DNA of 64,000 nt from contig NZ_CANDNU010000006.1 in NCBI RefSeq assembly GCF_947387495.1, forward strand, positions 1 through 64,000. Reading direction: 5' to 3'. A model generated the notes under the pieces. The model had not been told where the DNA came from and did not search any database. It saw nothing but the letters and a program-made list of their open reading frames with translations. This DNA comes from Limosilactobacillus difficilis. GTDB taxonomy: Bacteria; Bacillota; Bacilli; Lactobacillales; Lactobacillaceae. Position 1 is the first letter of the stretch. Every line of letters starts with the position of its first letter. The position numbers and the translations under genes were made by a program. Positions 62,275 through 64,000 of the stretch are shown here, piece by piece.

Positions 62275-64000
62275 ATGAAGGACTTTTTCAATGGTGACCG
62301 CTGGCTCTTGTTTGTTCGCGATGGTGCGGTGCGGGCTAACGCGATCTTTTTGCTGTCCCTGTCGATCATTAGTCTGGTGATCGCTTTTAACCTCAACTGG
62401 GTGATCGGACTCATCATGGTAGTTTTCTTAGCGGTGGGGCTCTACATTAGTTTGAATCAGCTTTATAAGCTGCGTGATGACACTAATACCTACCTCAGTG
62501 ATTTGACTTACCAGTTAGAACGGGGCCAGCAGGAAGCCCTCCTGGATATGCCCTTGGGGATGATCACGATGGACGACCACGAGATGGTCAAATGGATCAA
62601 TCCTTACATGGCGAAATACTTTAAGCTCGAGACTGTCGTCGGCAAGCCGCTGAGCGACGTTGATTTTAAACTTGCCAAGCTGGTCAAAAAATACCAGCAG
62701 GAAAAGCAGCCGTTGATCGTTTCCTGGAAGCGGCGCCGCTTTGAATTCTTGGTGCAGGAACGCTTTCACACCATCTACTTGATGGATGTCACCAGGTACC
62801 AACAGATCGAGGAGCGCTACAAGAACGAGCGCGTCTTCGTCGGGCAAATTTACCTGGATAACTACATCGAATTAACCCAGGGGATGAACGACTCCGAGGT
62901 TTCCAACCTCCACAACTACGTCACGTCTGAGATCAGTAAGTGGGCGAAGGTCAATCACCTGTTGATGAAGGTGATTGATGACGATAATTACCTGATTGTG
63001 GGTTACCAGCGCTCTTTGGACAGCTTGGAAAAAAAGAAGTTTAAGATTCTGGATGTCATCCGCAACAACACGACCAAACAAAATTCGCCAGTGACACTTT
63101 CCGTCGGGATTGCATACGGCGAACATGACTTGATGAAGATGGCCAACACTGCTCAGCAAAACCTTGACCTCGCTCTGGGGCGGGGCGGGGATCAGGTCGT
63201 CGTGCGAGCGGAGGATTCAGAGGCCCGCTTCTATGGCGGTAAGACCAACCCGATGGAGAAGCGGACGCGGGTCCGGGCCCGGATGATTAGCCAGGCCATG
63301 CAGGAACTGATGGCCGAAGCCGACCAGATCTTCGTGATGGGTCATAATAAGCCCGATATGGATTCGATGGGGGCTTGCCTGGGGATCCGGCGCATCGCTT
63401 CGATGAATAGCCATAACTGCTGGATCGTTCTCGATACGGAGCACGTTCATTCCGACATTGCTCGTTTGATGTTGGAGATCAACAAGTATAAGGATATCAA
63501 AGACCATATCATTACACCAGACGAAGCGATGGCCAAGGCCACTAGCAAGAGCTTGTTAGTGATGGTCGACCACTCAAAGCCGAGCATTTCGATTTCGCCG
63601 AAACTCTTCCAGCAGCTGCAGAACCGGGTGATGATCATTGATCACCACCGGCGAGGCGAAGAGTTTCCTGAAAACCCTCTGCTGGTTTACATTGAACCCT
63701 ATGCCAGCTCGACTTGTGAGTTGATTACGGAAATGTTTGAATACCAGCCGCGCGACAGCGAGTCGTTGAACAAACTAGAGGCGACGACGATGCTAACGGG
63801 GATCCAAGTGGACACGAAGTCCTTCACTCAGCGTGCCGGCACCCGGACGTTTGATGCCGCCAGCTACTTGCGTTCTGCCGGGGCGGATGGGCTCATGATT
63901 CAACATTTTATGAAAGAAAATCCAGATAGTTTCCTAAATCGGAACCATCTCATTTCAAATGTGAAGTTCATTAATGATAGAATGGCATTGTGTGTTGGTG
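62275..64000 (+). CDS. gdpP: Cyclic-di-AMP phosphodiesterase GdpP, 5' part
   Basis: The gene runs off the window; 575 codons are visible. Two membrane helices (about residues 22-62) are followed by a PAS domain (DMPLGMITMDDHEMVKW) and a degenerate GGDEF domain (GRGGDQVVV near 305). A DHH domain follows, with VMGHNKPDMDSMG (about 353), VMVDHSKPS and MIIDHHRRGEEF (about 455-466), and TMLTGIQVDTKSF. The DHHA1 part begins before the edge. The enzyme degrades c-di-AMP, which controls potassium uptake and wall stress in Firmicutes. GGGGAGGTGA precedes the ATG. Confidence 0.95.
   Translation, partial: MKDFFNGDRWLLFVRDGAVRANAIFLLSLSIISLVIAFNLNWVIGLIMVVFLAVGLYISLNQLYKLRDDTNTYLSDLTYQLERGQQEALLDMPLGMITMDDHEMVKWINPYMAKYFKLETVVGKPLSDVDFKLAKLVKKYQQEKQPLIVSWKRRRFEFLVQERFHTIYLMDVTRYQQIEERYKNERVFVGQIYLDNYIELTQGMNDSEVSNLHNYVTSEISKWAKVNHLLMKVIDDDNYLIVGYQRSLDSLEKKKFKILDVIRNNTTKQNSPVTLSVGIAYGEHDLMKMANTAQQNLDLALGRGGDQVVVRAEDSEARFYGGKTNPMEKRTRVRARMISQAMQELMAEADQIFVMGHNKPDMDSMGACLGIRRIASMNSHNCWIVLDTEHVHSDIARLMLEINKYKDIKDHIITPDEAMAKATSKSLLVMVDHSKPSISISPKLFQQLQNRVMIIDHHRRGEEFPENPLLVYIEPYASSTCELITEMFEYQPRDSESLNKLEATTMLTGIQVDTKSFTQRAGTRTFDAASYLRSAGADGLMIQHFMKENPDSFLNRNHLISNVKFINDRMALCVG

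Noticed and set aside
1-64000. CRISPR arrays, defence islands, prophage, rRNA and tRNA genes
   Set aside because: None seen: no spaced repeats, no phage or restriction genes, no tRNA-like TPsiC arm outside the T-box leader. This was a reading by eye, not a search.

Overview
The window is the replication-origin region of a Gram-positive lactic acid bacterium. It is about half G+C by eye. The gene set fits a heterofermentative lactobacillus of the Limosilactobacillus type: a KxYKxGKxW-type signal peptide on a LysM hydrolase, an Nramp manganese transporter, a lysine-type MurE, a D-Asp ligase/AsnH cell-wall module, and LVIS_2131- and LBP_cg2779-like small proteins. I cannot name the species from sequence alone.

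Layout. (a) 1-16.9 kb is mixed-strand housekeeping and accessory genes: two small membrane or unknown proteins, a GH73/LysM peptidoglycan hydrolase, ArsR- and ArgR-like regulators, a MacB-type ABC exporter, a LexA-controlled Y-family polymerase, mntH beside a His-rich membrane protein, a T-box-controlled thrS, an aldo/keto reductase, a class I GATase-like hydrolase, and an IS200/IS605 element (tnpA+tnpB). (b) 16.9-29.5 kb holds gshA, fumC, a lone RelB/DinJ antitoxin, a phosphodiesterase-MFS-MGMT operon, TetR-MMPL, and nrtR-pncB for NAD salvage. (c) 29.6-36.7 kb is a cell-envelope block: asnH, a D-Asp ligase-like ATP-grasp enzyme, pepC, lepB and murE. (d) 36.8-42.2 kb holds a YczE-like protein and a Bce-type module whose ABC transporter is intact but whose response regulator and kinase genes are both broken. 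(e) 42.3-50.8 kb on the minus strand is lysS, dusB, mnmG, mnmE, jag, yidC, rnpA, rpmH, the classic left side of a Firmicute oriC. (f) 50.8-52.8 kb is a bipartite oriC around dnaA, with DnaA boxes on both sides, DnaA-trio-like triplets and an AT-rich unwinding zone before dnaN. (g) 52.8-64 kb on the plus strand is dnaN, yaaA, recF, gyrB, gyrA, rpsF, ssb, rpsR, a histidine phosphatase and the start of gdpP. Strand use flips at oriC, as expected for co-orientation with replication.

No CRISPR array, prophage, rRNA or tRNA gene was seen. The most notable points are a threonyl-tRNA synthetase with a cut-down TGS domain and no editing-site residues, the decayed Bce two-component system that still has a perfect BceR box before its transporter, a perfect parS site inside pepC, an IS605-type right end that appears to encode the last codons of gshA, and an orphan RelB with its own palindromic operator. 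I found no clearly new multi-gene system; the interest lies in these individual departures from type.
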